This document shows, piece after piece, positions 55,051-63,942 of a stretch of 64,000 nt of DNA. The notes under the pieces are model-generated. The model saw nothing but the letters and a program-made list of their open reading frames with translations, was not told the DNA's origin and did no database searches. The stretch's first letter is position 1; each line of letters starts with the position of its first letter. Origin of the DNA: Cognatundibacterium luofuense (GTDB lineage: Bacteria > Pseudomonadota > Gammaproteobacteria > Burkholderiales > Burkholderiaceae_D); contig NZ_JAGSPN010000001.1 of the NCBI RefSeq assembly GCF_018139685.1, positions 372,001 through 436,000 of the forward strand. Direction: 5' to 3'. The position numbers and the translations under genes are program-made.

Positions 55051-55833
55051 TTGGCAATCGAACTGTATAACGATGGTAAGCACGTCTGTGTCATGTTCAA
55101 CGATCTCGTTAAAGATGCTACCGATCATGCTGTCCAGGCTAACCAGTTTCTGGTGGTGTCTGACGGCGAGGGCGCGCTGATTGATCCATCCGGACATCTG
55201 ACCTATAACTCGCTGGTGTTATCGATGCACCGTTACCTGCCGAAGCAGCAGCTGAAATATCTGTTTGCTTCGCATCAGGACCCGGACATTATCGGCGCGT
55301 TGGATAAGTGGCTGTTCAGCACCGAGTGCAAACTGTATGTGTCTAAGCTGTGGTCACGCTTTGTGCCGCATTTTTGTAATCTGAACCGCGCAGAGGGCCG
55401 CATCATCGGTATTCCGGATGAGGGCATGCCTGTGCATTTGCGCGACACCATCATCCACGCAGTACCGGCGCACTTTCTGCACGCCGAAGGCAATTTCCAG
55501 TTTTACGATACTAAATCCAAAATTCTGTTTTCCGGTGACGTTGGCGCATCCATGGTGGATGAGCATGAAATTGAAAAGCCGATTGAAACCAAAGAAGAAT
55601 TTCTGGCCTCACTGCACACCATGAGCGGTTTCCATAAGCGTTATATGGTGTCGAATAAAGTCTGCCGCTACTGGGCCGCCATGGTACGTGAGATGGATGT
55701 GGAGATGCTGGTGCCACAGCACGGTCGCTATTTCAAAGGCCGCGAAGCAATTCACGCTTTCCTGGACTGGATTGAAAACCTGCAATGCGGTATCGATCTG
55801 TTCACACAGGAACATTACCGTTATCGCGGATAA
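55051..55833 (+). CDS. ODP-type oxygen-binding di-iron metallo-beta-lactamase-fold protein
   Basis: 260 residues, resembling the ODP/flavodiiron beta-lactamase domain without a flavodoxin part. Metal ligands are SHQDPDIIG (H-x-D-x-D), PAHFLHAEGNF, LFSGDVGA and PQHGRYFKG, consistent with a di-iron site. Related proteins bind or reduce oxygen or NO, or act as sensors. The start is TTG 55051 behind GGAGAA, as no ATG fits. A class II FNR-type promoter precedes it, pointing to use under low oxygen. A single gene closed by a terminator. Confidence 0.83.
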   Translation: MAIELYNDGKHVCVMFNDLVKDATDHAVQANQFLVVSDGEGALIDPSGHLTYNSLVLSMHRYLPKQQLKYLFASHQDPDIIGALDKWLFSTECKLYVSKLWSRFVPHFCNLNRAEGRIIGIPDEGMPVHLRDTIIHAVPAHFLHAEGNFQFYDTKSKILFSGDVGASMVDEHEIEKPIETKEEFLASLHTMSGFHKRYMVSNKVCRYWAAMVREMDVEMLVPQHGRYFKGREAIHAFLDWIENLQCGIDLFTQEHYRYRG

Positions 55834-55876
55834 GTCCGGCTTCATACCAGCCAGCATGTGCTGAGCAAATGCAAAG

Positions 55877-55909
55877 CGCTGCAAACCAGTGATGGTTGCA
55901 GCGTTTTTT
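55877..55909 (+). terminator. intrinsic terminator after the di-iron protein gene
   Basis: CGCTGCAA (55877-55884) pairs with TTGCAGCG (55896-55903), extended by ACC/GGT, then six T. Confidence 0.93.
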
Positions 55910-56007
55910 ATTGCTGGTTTGACCTGTCAATCACTGCAATTGCTTCAGAGATACTGAGAGCCGGATAACAGCCTGAAAAAGGCCCGGAAAACCCTGAAAA
56001 CGGCTTG

Positions 56008-56092
56008 AATGCGGAGTTCAGCATAGCGATGCGCTTGTCGTCGGCAGAAAGTCCGGGCCTCGCAAAAGTGGGTATGACGATATTTGCACAAT
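56008..56092 (+). repeat. dispersed intergenic repeat, subfamily 1, copy 2
   Basis: Partner of 17123-17207 (69 of 85 bases identical, no gaps). It lies in the 351-bp gap between the di-iron protein gene and the convergent lrp gene (55834-56184). Apart from this repeat and the terminator I see nothing else in the gap. Similar A-rich lead-in (CTGAAAACGGCTTG) upstream. Confidence 0.85.
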
Positions 56093-56184
56093 TGGTGCGC
56101 CGGAAAGGCATTCCACGCCGGCCTGATTAGTAAGCTGTGCTGGTCAATACACCGGCAGATCAACCGTAACCGGCGGACGGAAAC

Positions 56185-56655
56185 TTATTTTTTCAGTTGC
56201 ACATAATCCAGCGGCAATGCGGTGGTGCTTTTAATCACTTCCATCACAAAGCTGGAACTGACATCCTGCAGATCCGCCACGCGCACCAGCTTTTTATACA
56301 CCTGATCAAATCCGGCCATATCCGGCACATGCACTTTCAGCAGGTAATCGATGTCGCCGCTCATGCGCAGAATTTCCACGATTTCCGGAATATCACGCAC
56401 GCCGCTGATGAATTTCTGCATCCAGGTTTCGTTATGTCTTGCCGCTTTCAGCGCCACCATTACCGTCAGCCCCAGATTCAGTTTGACCGGATCACATAAA
56501 GTCACCTGCGCCTGAATCACGCCTTCTTCCTGCATTTTCTGCACCCGTCGCCAGCACGGTGTGACGGATAAATGCACAGATTCGGCCAGTTCAGCCATCG
56601 AAATACTCGCATTTTTTTGTAGAATTTCGAGGATTTCTAGGTCTTTTTTATCCAT
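56185..56655 (-). CDS. Lrp/AsnC-family transcriptional regulator
   Basis: 156 residues. The helix-turn-helix is KKDLEILEILQKNASISMAELAESVHLSVTPCWRRVQKMQEEGVI, followed by the RAM ligand-binding domain with VEILRMSGDIDYLLKVHVPDM. Lrp-family proteins sense amino acids and often control the gene next door, here divergent metC. Two A/T-rich Lrp-box-like sites lie in the shared 120-bp promoter. Effector unknown; a sulfur amino acid would make sense. Confidence 0.93.
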   Translation of the reverse strand: MDKKDLEILEILQKNASISMAELAESVHLSVTPCWRRVQKMQEEGVIQAQVTLCDPVKLNLGLTVMVALKAARHNETWMQKFISGVRDIPEIVEILRMSGDIDYLLKVHVPDMAGFDQVYKKLVRVADLQDVSSSFVMEVIKSTTALPLDYVQLKK

Positions 56656-56668
56656 AAGTTCAGATTTG

Positions 56669-56725
56669 TAGAAAATTTTTTTAATGTTAGCTCAAAATCG
56701 CACTTAATTTGGTAAAAAATTTTCC
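56669..56725. promoter_or_regulatory. two Lrp-box-like sites between lrp and metC
   Basis: TAGAAAATTTTTTTA (56669-56683) and GGTAAAAAATTTTCC (56711-56725) resemble the loose Lrp consensus (A/T-rich dyad around AAATTT). Their centres are 42 bp apart, about four helical turns, which would allow cooperative binding on one face. Confidence 0.45.
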
Positions 56726-56775
56726 GCGCCTCTTGTTACGATTTCTGCATAGTTACTTTTATGCAGGAGCGCACC

Positions 56776-57981
56776 ATGGCAGACCACAGCACAGAATTTC
56801 AGACCGCTACCCGACTGACCCACGCCGGACGCAAAGGCAAACGTCATCACGGGCCGGTGAATCCGCCGCTGGTGCGCGCATCGACCATGCTGTTCCCGGA
56901 TTGCGCATCGCTGCAGGAAGCCTATGGCACACGTCGTGTGTATGGCCGCCACGGCAATGAAACCACCCATGCGCTGGAACAGGCGCTGTGCGCAGCGGAA
57001 GGTGCTGCTGCCTGTCTGCTGACACCGTCCGGTTTGTCGGCAATCACCACAACGCTGCTGGCGTTGCTGAAATCCGGCGATCATTTGCTGATGACCGATT
57101 CCGCCTACGATCCGACGCGCCACTTCTGCGACAACATGCTCAAGCAAATGGGCGTGGAAACCGCATACTATGATCCGCTGGCAGGTGCAGACATTGCTGC
57201 ACTGATCAAACCGAATACCAAAGTCATTTTTGTTGAATCTCCGGGTTCGCTGACCTTTGAAGTGCAGGATATTCCTGCGATTGCCGCTGCAGCACATGCA
57301 GCCGGTGCAGTGGTGGTATCCGACAGCACATGGGCGACGCCGGTCGGCTGGAAATCGTTTGAACTGGGCGTGGATGTGTCGATCCATGCAGCGACCAAAT
57401 ACATCGTCGGTCACTCGGATGCGCTGATGGGTGCGATCCTGACGAATGCAGCGCTGGAAGCGCCGATTCGCGATACTTACAAACAACTCGGTCTGGCGAT
57501 AGGTGGCGATGATGCCGCACTGGCGCTGCGCGGTTTGCGTACGATGGCAGCCCGTCTGGCGGTGCATCGTGAAAGTGCAATGCGCGTTGCTGAATGGCTG
57601 GCTGCGCAACCGGAAGTGGCTGAAGTCTTGTATCCGCCTATGCCGGGTGCACAGGGTCATGAAATCTGGAAACGTGACTTTGATCCGAAATACGCCTGCG
57701 GTCTGATGGGTGCGCGTTTTCATGACGACATCTGCCGTCAGCAAGTCGCGGCGCTGATCGACAGTACAGATTTATTCGGTATCGGTTTCAGCTGGGGCGG
57801 TTATGAAAGTCTGCTTCTGCCGACCGATCCTTCGCGTGTCCGCAACCATCGTGCTGCGCAATGGACTGCGCCGATGATACGTTTGCATGTGGGACTGGAA
57901 TGTGTGGAAGATCTGATCAGCGATCTGCAACAAGGATTTGACGCTTTGCGAGAGCAGGCGCGTTTGGCTCGTGCAGCCTGA
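56776..57981 (+). CDS. metC: cystathionine beta-lyase
   Basis: 401 residues from the ATG at 56776, which follows GCAGGAGC; the in-frame ATG at 56761 lies before that ribosome binding site. It is a Cys/Met metabolism PLP enzyme: LTPSGLSAITTTLLALLKSGDHLL (cofactor phosphate region), VFVESPGS-like IFVESPGSLTFEVQDIPAI, SDSTWATP and the PLP lysine in SIHAATKYIVGHSD. It splits cystathionine to homocysteine, feeding the methionine route with metF. Gamma-synthase or gamma-lyase activity cannot be excluded, but the W in STWATP favours MetC. Confidence 0.92.
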   Translation: MADHSTEFQTATRLTHAGRKGKRHHGPVNPPLVRASTMLFPDCASLQEAYGTRRVYGRHGNETTHALEQALCAAEGAAACLLTPSGLSAITTTLLALLKSGDHLLMTDSAYDPTRHFCDNMLKQMGVETAYYDPLAGADIAALIKPNTKVIFVESPGSLTFEVQDIPAIAAAAHAAGAVVVSDSTWATPVGWKSFELGVDVSIHAATKYIVGHSDALMGAILTNAALEAPIRDTYKQLGLAIGGDDAALALRGLRTMAARLAVHRESAMRVAEWLAAQPEVAEVLYPPMPGAQGHEIWKRDFDPKYACGLMGARFHDDICRQQVAALIDSTDLFGIGFSWGGYESLLLPTDPSRVRNHRAAQWTAPMIRLHVGLECVEDLISDLQQGFDALREQARLARAA

Positions 57982-58082
57982 CTCTCCCTGAAGGAGCAAT
58001 AGGGCTGTCATACGCTTGTCACGCGGTTTCGCTATGATAAGGACTGTCCTACTGCTTCTCCTCCAAAGGTCAGGATGTTTTT

Positions 58083-58111
58083 CCCGCGGCGTTTGCCGCG
58101 GGATTTTTTTT
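58083..58111 (+). terminator. intrinsic terminator after metC
   Basis: CCCGCGGC (58083-58090), GTTT, GCCGCGGG (58095-58102), then A and eight T. It ends just at the stop codon of the convergent PBP gene. Confidence 0.93.
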
Positions 58112-60356
58112 ATTGCGCAGGCGGTGTGATGACAGCCGGCGGCGCTTCTTCCAGACCCAGCTGGCGCACACCACCACCGTTCAGCCATTCCTGATACATC
58201 CAGTCTCCTTCCGCATTGCTGACACCTTCGGGCGCAGCACGCACGATTTGCGGCTTACCGGCCAGTGCAGCGCGCATACTGTCAATCCAGATTGGCAAAG
58301 CCAGCGTCGCACCGAATTCACGTCCACCCAGCGATTTCGGATCGTCATAACCCATCCAGGCAACCGCCACCACATTCGCCGCATAACCGGCAAACCAGCC
58401 ATCCACTGCATCGCTGGTGGTACCGGTTTTACCCGCCAGATCGGCACGCCCGAGTTTGCTACTGGCCGATGCAGCCGTACCGCTGCGGGTGACTTCGCGC
58501 AGCATACTGTCGGTAATAAAAGCATTGCGGGCATCAATCACACGCGCCGACTCATCCACTTTGGTCACCGGTACGGACTTCAGTACCTGACCTTTGGCAT
58601 CCGTGATTTTCGTAATCAGTTGCGGGCTGACCTGATAGCCGCCGTTTGCAAACACCGCATACGCACCCGCAAGCTGCATTGGTGTCACCGCACCAGTGCC
58701 CAGTGTCAGTGTCAGATTGGCCGGATGTTTATCTTTGCTGAAACCGAAATGCTGTAACCAGTCCAGTGCATGCTGTACGCCTATCGCTTGCAGAATCCGC
58801 ACGGAGACCACGTTTTTTGAATGCGCCAGCGCATAACGCATACTGACCGGCCCTTCATATTTGCCGTCGTCATTGCGCGGATCCCACTTCAGTACCTCAT
58901 CCGTGGTTTGCGATAACTGCACGTCGTTAATCTGGGTCGCCGGAGAAAAGCCTTTTTCCAGCGCAGCCGAATAAATAAACGGCTTCATACTCGAACCCGG
59001 CTGACGCCAGCCGCTGGTGACGTGGTTGAATTTTTTCCGGTTGAAGTCAAAACCCCCGACCAGCGCGCGCACCGTACCATCATCCGCATTCAGTGCCACA
59101 TATGCACCTTCGACTTCCGGCAGCTGCGTAATACTCCAGCGGTTCTTACTGTCTTTGATCACGCGGATCACAGCGCCCGGCACAATTTTTAATGCAGACG
59201 CTGCTTTAGCTTGCAGACCTGCACTGGCAAAACGCAAACCGTCACCATCAATCGTCACAGTCTCACCGCTGGCGAGTTCTGCAATCACTTTACGCGGGCT
59301 GGCTTCGGTGACGACGGCCGCCAGCAGCGTATCGCTGGAAGGATGTTTTTTCAGCACATCATCAATCGCATCGTCACGTTCTTCGCTGTCGGAAGGCAAT
59401 TGAATAAAGGCTTCCGGGCCGCGGTAACCGTGGCGCTGATCATAAGCCATCACGTTTTTACGTACAGCTTCATACGCAGCATCCTGATCTGCCTTCAGCA
59501 GCGTTGTATAGACGCGGATGCCGCTGGTGTAGGCTTGCTCTTTGTATTCTTCGACGACTTTCTGGCGCACCATTTCCGCGACATAGTCCGCACGCGAATC
59601 AAAAATCTGTTTGCCGGTCACGGTGATTTTTTCATGTACCGCCTGATCATACTGATTTTCGGTAATCACACCGCGCGTCAGCATCAGCTTCAGCACCACT
59701 TCCTGACGCTGTTTCGCTTTCTGGAAATTCGCCACCGGATTATGACGTACCGGATTTTTCGGAATGCCAGCCAGCATCGCTGCTTCTGCCAGCGTCACAT
59801 CTTTTAAAGATTTATTGAAATATGTGCGCGCCGCACCGGCGAAACCATGAGAGCGTTGTCCCAGATAAATCTGGTTCATATACAGTTCCAGAATCTGGTC
59901 TTTGCTAAGTGCCGATTCGATGCGCGATGTCAGCAGTAATTCTTTGAGTTTGCGATTCACGGTTTTTTCCTGACTCAGGAAGAAATTCCGTGCCACCTGC
60001 ATGGTAATGGTGGAAGCACCCTGATGAAAGCCACCACGCAAATCTGCCAGTACAGCACGTCCGGCCCCAATGAAATCCACGCCATTGTGCTCATAGAAGC
60101 GTGCGTCTTCGGTCGACAGCAACGCATCTTTCATCACTTTCGGCATGTCTTTGATGGCAACAAATTCACGGTGTTCTTCACCGAATTCACCGATCAGTGC
60201 ATTATCTGCCGTGTAAATCCGCAGCGGAATTTTCGGGCGGTAATCGGTTACCGCATCCAGATCAGGTAAGCCGGGTGCCAGTACCAGAAAGGTATAGCCT
60301 GCGACTCCCAGTACAGCAGTACCGGCGAGTGCGCCCAGTCCTAATAACCACTTCAT
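58110..60356 (-). CDS. penicillin-binding protein 1A (second paralog)
   Basis: 748 residues, full-length class A PBP. One N-terminal helix (about 5-27), glycosyltransferase motifs STEDARFYEHNGVDF, GASTITMQVARNFFL and KLKELLLTSRIE, and transpeptidase motifs SSMK in PGSSMKPFIYSA, SKN in LAHSKNVVS and KTGTTSDAVDGWFAGY are intact. It is the same domain plan as 20335-22632, with clear divergence. Its ATG overlaps the mdlB stop (ATGA), so it is translationally coupled to an ABC exporter. The C-terminus is Pro/Glu-rich. Confidence 0.94.
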   Translation of the reverse strand: MKWLLGLGALAGTAVLGVAGYTFLVLAPGLPDLDAVTDYRPKIPLRIYTADNALIGEFGEEHREFVAIKDMPKVMKDALLSTEDARFYEHNGVDFIGAGRAVLADLRGGFHQGASTITMQVARNFFLSQEKTVNRKLKELLLTSRIESALSKDQILELYMNQIYLGQRSHGFAGAARTYFNKSLKDVTLAEAAMLAGIPKNPVRHNPVANFQKAKQRQEVVLKLMLTRGVITENQYDQAVHEKITVTGKQIFDSRADYVAEMVRQKVVEEYKEQAYTSGIRVYTTLLKADQDAAYEAVRKNVMAYDQRHGYRGPEAFIQLPSDSEERDDAIDDVLKKHPSSDTLLAAVVTEASPRKVIAELASGETVTIDGDGLRFASAGLQAKAASALKIVPGAVIRVIKDSKNRWSITQLPEVEGAYVALNADDGTVRALVGGFDFNRKKFNHVTSGWRQPGSSMKPFIYSAALEKGFSPATQINDVQLSQTTDEVLKWDPRNDDGKYEGPVSMRYALAHSKNVVSVRILQAIGVQHALDWLQHFGFSKDKHPANLTLTLGTGAVTPMQLAGAYAVFANGGYQVSPQLITKITDAKGQVLKSVPVTKVDESARVIDARNAFITDSMLREVTRSGTAASASSKLGRADLAGKTGTTSDAVDGWFAGYAANVVAVAWMGYDDPKSLGGREFGATLALPIWIDSMRAALAGKPQIVRAAPEGVSNAEGDWMYQEWLNGGGVRQLGLEEAPPAVITPPAQ

Positions 60357-62131
60357 ATTGTTTCCCTTTCTTCCAGCGTCTGTAAGGTGTACAGGCGCTG
60401 ATAAATACCTTGCTCGATCTGCATCAGGCTGGCGTGCTGCCCCTGTTCAGCAATGACGCCGTGATTTAACACGATAATCTGATCAGCGTCGCGTATCGTG
60501 GATAAGCGGTGCGCAATCGCGACGACGGTGACCTTGCCGCGTAATTCATTCAGTGTCTGCTGCACAATCTGTTCGGTTTCACTGTCGATATGCGAGGTCG
60601 CTTCATCCAGAAACAGAATGCCGGGTTTGCCAGCCAGCGCACGCGCTATCGCGATCAGTTGCTTTTGTCCGGACGACAATTGCACGCCACCGGCACCCAG
60701 CTGTGTTGCATAACCATGTTCAAATGCACTGATGAAATCATGAATATGCGCGGCTTTTGCCGCAGCAATTATTTCGCCTTCAGCGATATCACGACCCATG
60801 CGGATGTTATCGGCAATACTGGCCGCCAGCAAATACGGCTCCTGCGGAACCAGTCCGACGCGCTCACGGAAGTGTTGCGTGCCGTAAGCATGCACCGGTT
60901 TATCATCGATCAGGATTGTGCCAGAGTCAGCTTCGTAAAAACGCAGCAGCAGACTCAGTAGCGTGGACTTGCCACTGCCGGTGTGTCCGACGATACCGGT
61001 CATTTGCCCGTCAGCGATTTGTAAATTCAGATTTTTCAGGACGGGTTTGCCGGACTGATAAGAGAAGTTCAGGTCGCGGATCGCAATACTGCCGCTCTCC
61101 ATATGTGCGCTGCCATTCTGTTCAGCCCCTTGCGGTTCCTGCAGCAGCGTATTCACGCGCGCGGCCGATACGATGGCTTGCTGAATCTGCCCAAACTGCA
61201 TGGTGATCTGAATCAGTGGTTCGACGACACGCGCGATATAGCTGACAAACGCATACAGAATACCGATTTCCACACCGGAAAAACGCTGCTGGCTGAAACT
61301 GAAAATGATGATGATCAGAAGAAGAATATTCAGAAAGTCCAGTGCCGGGCGCAATAACCATGCATTGGCTTTCAGTTCCTGCAAACGGGCAGCGTAGTGC
61401 AATTGCCCGGTCTGATCAAACCGCTGCGCAAATCTTTGCTCTGCGCGACTCGCCTGCAGTGTATGCATGCCCTGCAGACTTTCGGCTAACTGAGCATTGA
61501 TATCGCTGCGCAACTGGCGTGCACGGGACACTGCCGGAGCGCTCCAGCGCTGGTAAAACCAGACAATCAGCACCACAGCAGGAATCAGTGTCAGTACTAC
61601 CAGCATCAGGCGCCATTCGAGCAAGGCCATACCGGCCATTGCACCAACGACCACAATCGAACTGTCCAGCATCACAAACAGCACCTGCACATACAGATTT
61701 TTGACTGCTTCGGTATCGTTGGTGACGCGGCTGACCAGCTGACCCGTCATGCTGCGGTCAAAAAATGCCATCGGTAATTTCAGCACATGCGCATACACCT
61801 GCTCGCGCAGACGCTGCACCGAGCGCATTGCCACACCCGCCAGCCTGACCAGCTGCCGATAACGCAGCCAGGTGGCTATCCAGCCGGACACCAGAAAGGC
61901 CAGCAGTAAGGGGATAATTTCAGCCCATGCCAGATGACGTGGCAGCAGATACTGATCGATAAAGGCTTTACCCAGCCACGGGCCGACGGCTTCCAGACCG
62001 GCTGCGATCAGCAGCATCAGCAAGCCTTTACGTACCTGCGTTTTTTCCGGACCGGCAGCGCCGAACAGTAATTGCAATGCGCGTTGACGCTGTTCCGCCG
62101 GTGTCAGTGGTTGTTGTTGCTCAGGCTGCAT
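60353..62131 (-). CDS. mdlB: ABC exporter half-transporter, MdlB/SmdB-like
   Basis: 592 residues: six-helix exporter domain (about 35-325), then an ATPase with Walker A GHTGSGKST, signature LSSGQKQL (Ser in place of the usual second Gly), Walker B ILFLDEATSHID with catalytic Glu and H-loop AIAHRLST. The altered signature with an intact Walker B is the pattern of the partner subunit in heterodimeric exporters with one dead site. Overlaps mdlA by 11 nt and the PBP gene by 4 nt. Substrate unknown; E. coli homologs are linked to multidrug efflux. Confidence 0.88.
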   Translation of the reverse strand: MQPEQQQPLTPAEQRQRALQLLFGAAGPEKTQVRKGLLMLLIAAGLEAVGPWLGKAFIDQYLLPRHLAWAEIIPLLLAFLVSGWIATWLRYRQLVRLAGVAMRSVQRLREQVYAHVLKLPMAFFDRSMTGQLVSRVTNDTEAVKNLYVQVLFVMLDSSIVVVGAMAGMALLEWRLMLVVLTLIPAVVLIVWFYQRWSAPAVSRARQLRSDINAQLAESLQGMHTLQASRAEQRFAQRFDQTGQLHYAARLQELKANAWLLRPALDFLNILLLIIIIFSFSQQRFSGVEIGILYAFVSYIARVVEPLIQITMQFGQIQQAIVSAARVNTLLQEPQGAEQNGSAHMESGSIAIRDLNFSYQSGKPVLKNLNLQIADGQMTGIVGHTGSGKSTLLSLLLRFYEADSGTILIDDKPVHAYGTQHFRERVGLVPQEPYLLAASIADNIRMGRDIAEGEIIAAAKAAHIHDFISAFEHGYATQLGAGGVQLSSGQKQLIAIARALAGKPGILFLDEATSHIDSETEQIVQQTLNELRGKVTVVAIAHRLSTIRDADQIIVLNHGVIAEQGQHASLMQIEQGIYQRLYTLQTLEERETI

Positions 62132-63872
62132 CTAAACTCGCCTCCAGTTGCTGATAACGCCATTGCGAGGCGTACCATCCGTCTTGCTGAAGAAGGGAAT
62201 CATGATTTCCCTGTTCATGGATTTTTCCGTTTTTCATCACAAGAATCTGATCTGCTTCAGCCAGCGCACTCAGACGGTGGCTGATGATGATCATGGTGCG
62301 TGAAGGGTGTTGCTGGCGCAGATGGCGTAAGTGCTGCAGGATCTGCGTTTCAGTCGCCGTATCCACCGCAGATAAGGCATCATCCAGAATCAGCAGTGCA
62401 CTGTCAGTCAGCAAGGCACGTGCAATTGCCACCCGCTGACGCTGACCGCCGGACAGCGTAATGCCGCGTTCACCGACCGGTGTCTGATATCCCTGCGGGA
62501 AACGCAGAATATCTTCATGTACCGATGCCAGCGTCGCTGCACGCTCAATCTGCGCCTGACTTGCACCCGGTGCCGCCAGCGCAATATTTTCTGCCACGGA
62601 TGCGGAAAACAGAAACGGTTCCTGCGCGACCCAGTTCAATTGCTTGCGTAATGCATCTAACTGATAGGAGGACAAAGCCTGCCCGCCCCACAGTATCTGT
62701 CCCTGCTGAACTTCATACTGACGTAACAACAGACGTACCAGTGTGGATTTTCCGGCGCCGGTCGGGCCGGCGATACCGATGGTTTGTCCCGCACGGATCT
62801 CCAGACTCAGATCCTGCAATGCCGGTGTCTGTTGCGAAGGATAAGTGAATTGCAGATGCTGCATGCTGAGTGCGGGTGCGGGCAGGGTGGTCAGCGTGCC
62901 ATTATCTTTGACTTGCAGTTCTGCGTTCAGAATCGGTTCCAGCCGTTTCCATGCCGCCTTGCCGCGCTCCAGCAACGCCAGCACCCAGCCAGCGGCAAAC
63001 ATCGGCCAGATCAGCTGGCCCAGATACATGCTGAAGCTGGTCAGCGCGCCGATGGTGATTTCATGCTGCCAGACCAGCCAGCCACCGGTCGCCAGTGTCA
63101 TGAATCCGGCGACAGTCAGACTCAGCCCGACGGCTGGTTCATACGCGGCTTCCCAGCGCTGTGCCTGATAGCTGGATTCGCGCGCGGCACTGGCCAGCGC
63201 TGAGAATTGCTCAGCATTACGCTGTTCCAGACCCAGCGCACGAATAGTGCGCACGCCAGCCAGAGATTCCTGGACCTGTTCGTTTAAGGCGCTGAAACTA
63301 TCCAGTGAAGCTTTGGACGCATCGTGCACATGGTGGGTAATGCGGCGGAAAGCAAACGCCATCAGCGGAAACGGCAGCAATGCGGCCAGGGCCAGCCGCC
63401 AGTCAACGCCGGTCAGCATCATGCCGATCACCAGTCCGAAGGTAACACTGCCGTCGAAACCCGCCAGCGCAGCTTCGCCTGCGGCCAGTTCAATCGCGTC
63501 CGCATCATTGGTGCCCATGGCCATCAGGTCGCCGGTTTTCTGCTGATCAAAAAAAGCGCCGCTTTGCAGGCAGAGTTTCTGATACAACCGCGTCCTTAAT
63601 TCCACACCCAGCTGATAAGACGCGGTGAACAATTGTATGCGCCAGCCAACCCGCAAAAAATAAATCGTGATACCCGCCAGCAGCAGCCAGCCGAGTTCGC
63701 GTATCAGGACGCTGGCATCGGCCTGATGACTGGCGAGCTGATCAATCAGATAGCCGACCTGACGCGGTATCCAGACCGTCAGTACAGAAATCGAAACCAG
63801 CATCATCGCCGCCAGCACATAATTGCGCCGGTGCCGCCGTATAAAAGACCACAGAAACTGAAACAGTGTCAT
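62121..63872 (-). CDS. mdlA: ABC exporter half-transporter, MdlA/SmdA-like
   Basis: 583 residues: exporter domain (about 15-310), then an ATPase with Walker A GPTGAGKST, a canonical signature LSGGQRQR, but Walker B LLILDDALSAVD, where Asp replaces the catalytic Glu. This marks the degenerate nucleotide site of a heterodimer, complementary to MdlB. First gene of mdlA-mdlB-PBP on the minus strand. No clear ribosome binding site precedes the ATG; a terminator for the upstream gene ends 13 nt before it. Confidence 0.88.
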   Translation of the reverse strand: MTLFQFLWSFIRRHRRNYVLAAMMLVSISVLTVWIPRQVGYLIDQLASHQADASVLIRELGWLLLAGITIYFLRVGWRIQLFTASYQLGVELRTRLYQKLCLQSGAFFDQQKTGDLMAMGTNDADAIELAAGEAALAGFDGSVTFGLVIGMMLTGVDWRLALAALLPFPLMAFAFRRITHHVHDASKASLDSFSALNEQVQESLAGVRTIRALGLEQRNAEQFSALASAARESSYQAQRWEAAYEPAVGLSLTVAGFMTLATGGWLVWQHEITIGALTSFSMYLGQLIWPMFAAGWVLALLERGKAAWKRLEPILNAELQVKDNGTLTTLPAPALSMQHLQFTYPSQQTPALQDLSLEIRAGQTIGIAGPTGAGKSTLVRLLLRQYEVQQGQILWGGQALSSYQLDALRKQLNWVAQEPFLFSASVAENIALAAPGASQAQIERAATLASVHEDILRFPQGYQTPVGERGITLSGGQRQRVAIARALLTDSALLILDDALSAVDTATETQILQHLRHLRQQHPSRTMIIISHRLSALAEADQILVMKNGKIHEQGNHDSLLQQDGWYASQWRYQQLEASLDAA

Positions 63873-63884
63873 AGCGTTGTCAGA

Positions 63885-63920
63885 TAAAAAAATCCGTTAC
63901 TCCGGCATGGAGTAACGGAT
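63885..63920 (-). terminator. intrinsic terminator upstream of mdlA
   Basis: On the minus strand ATCCGTTACTCC, ATGCC, GGAGTAACGGAT form a 12-bp stem followed by seven T. It ends the partial gene at the window edge. Confidence 0.94.
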
Positions 63921-63942
63921 TGCGGAAGGGCGAAAAGCCGGA

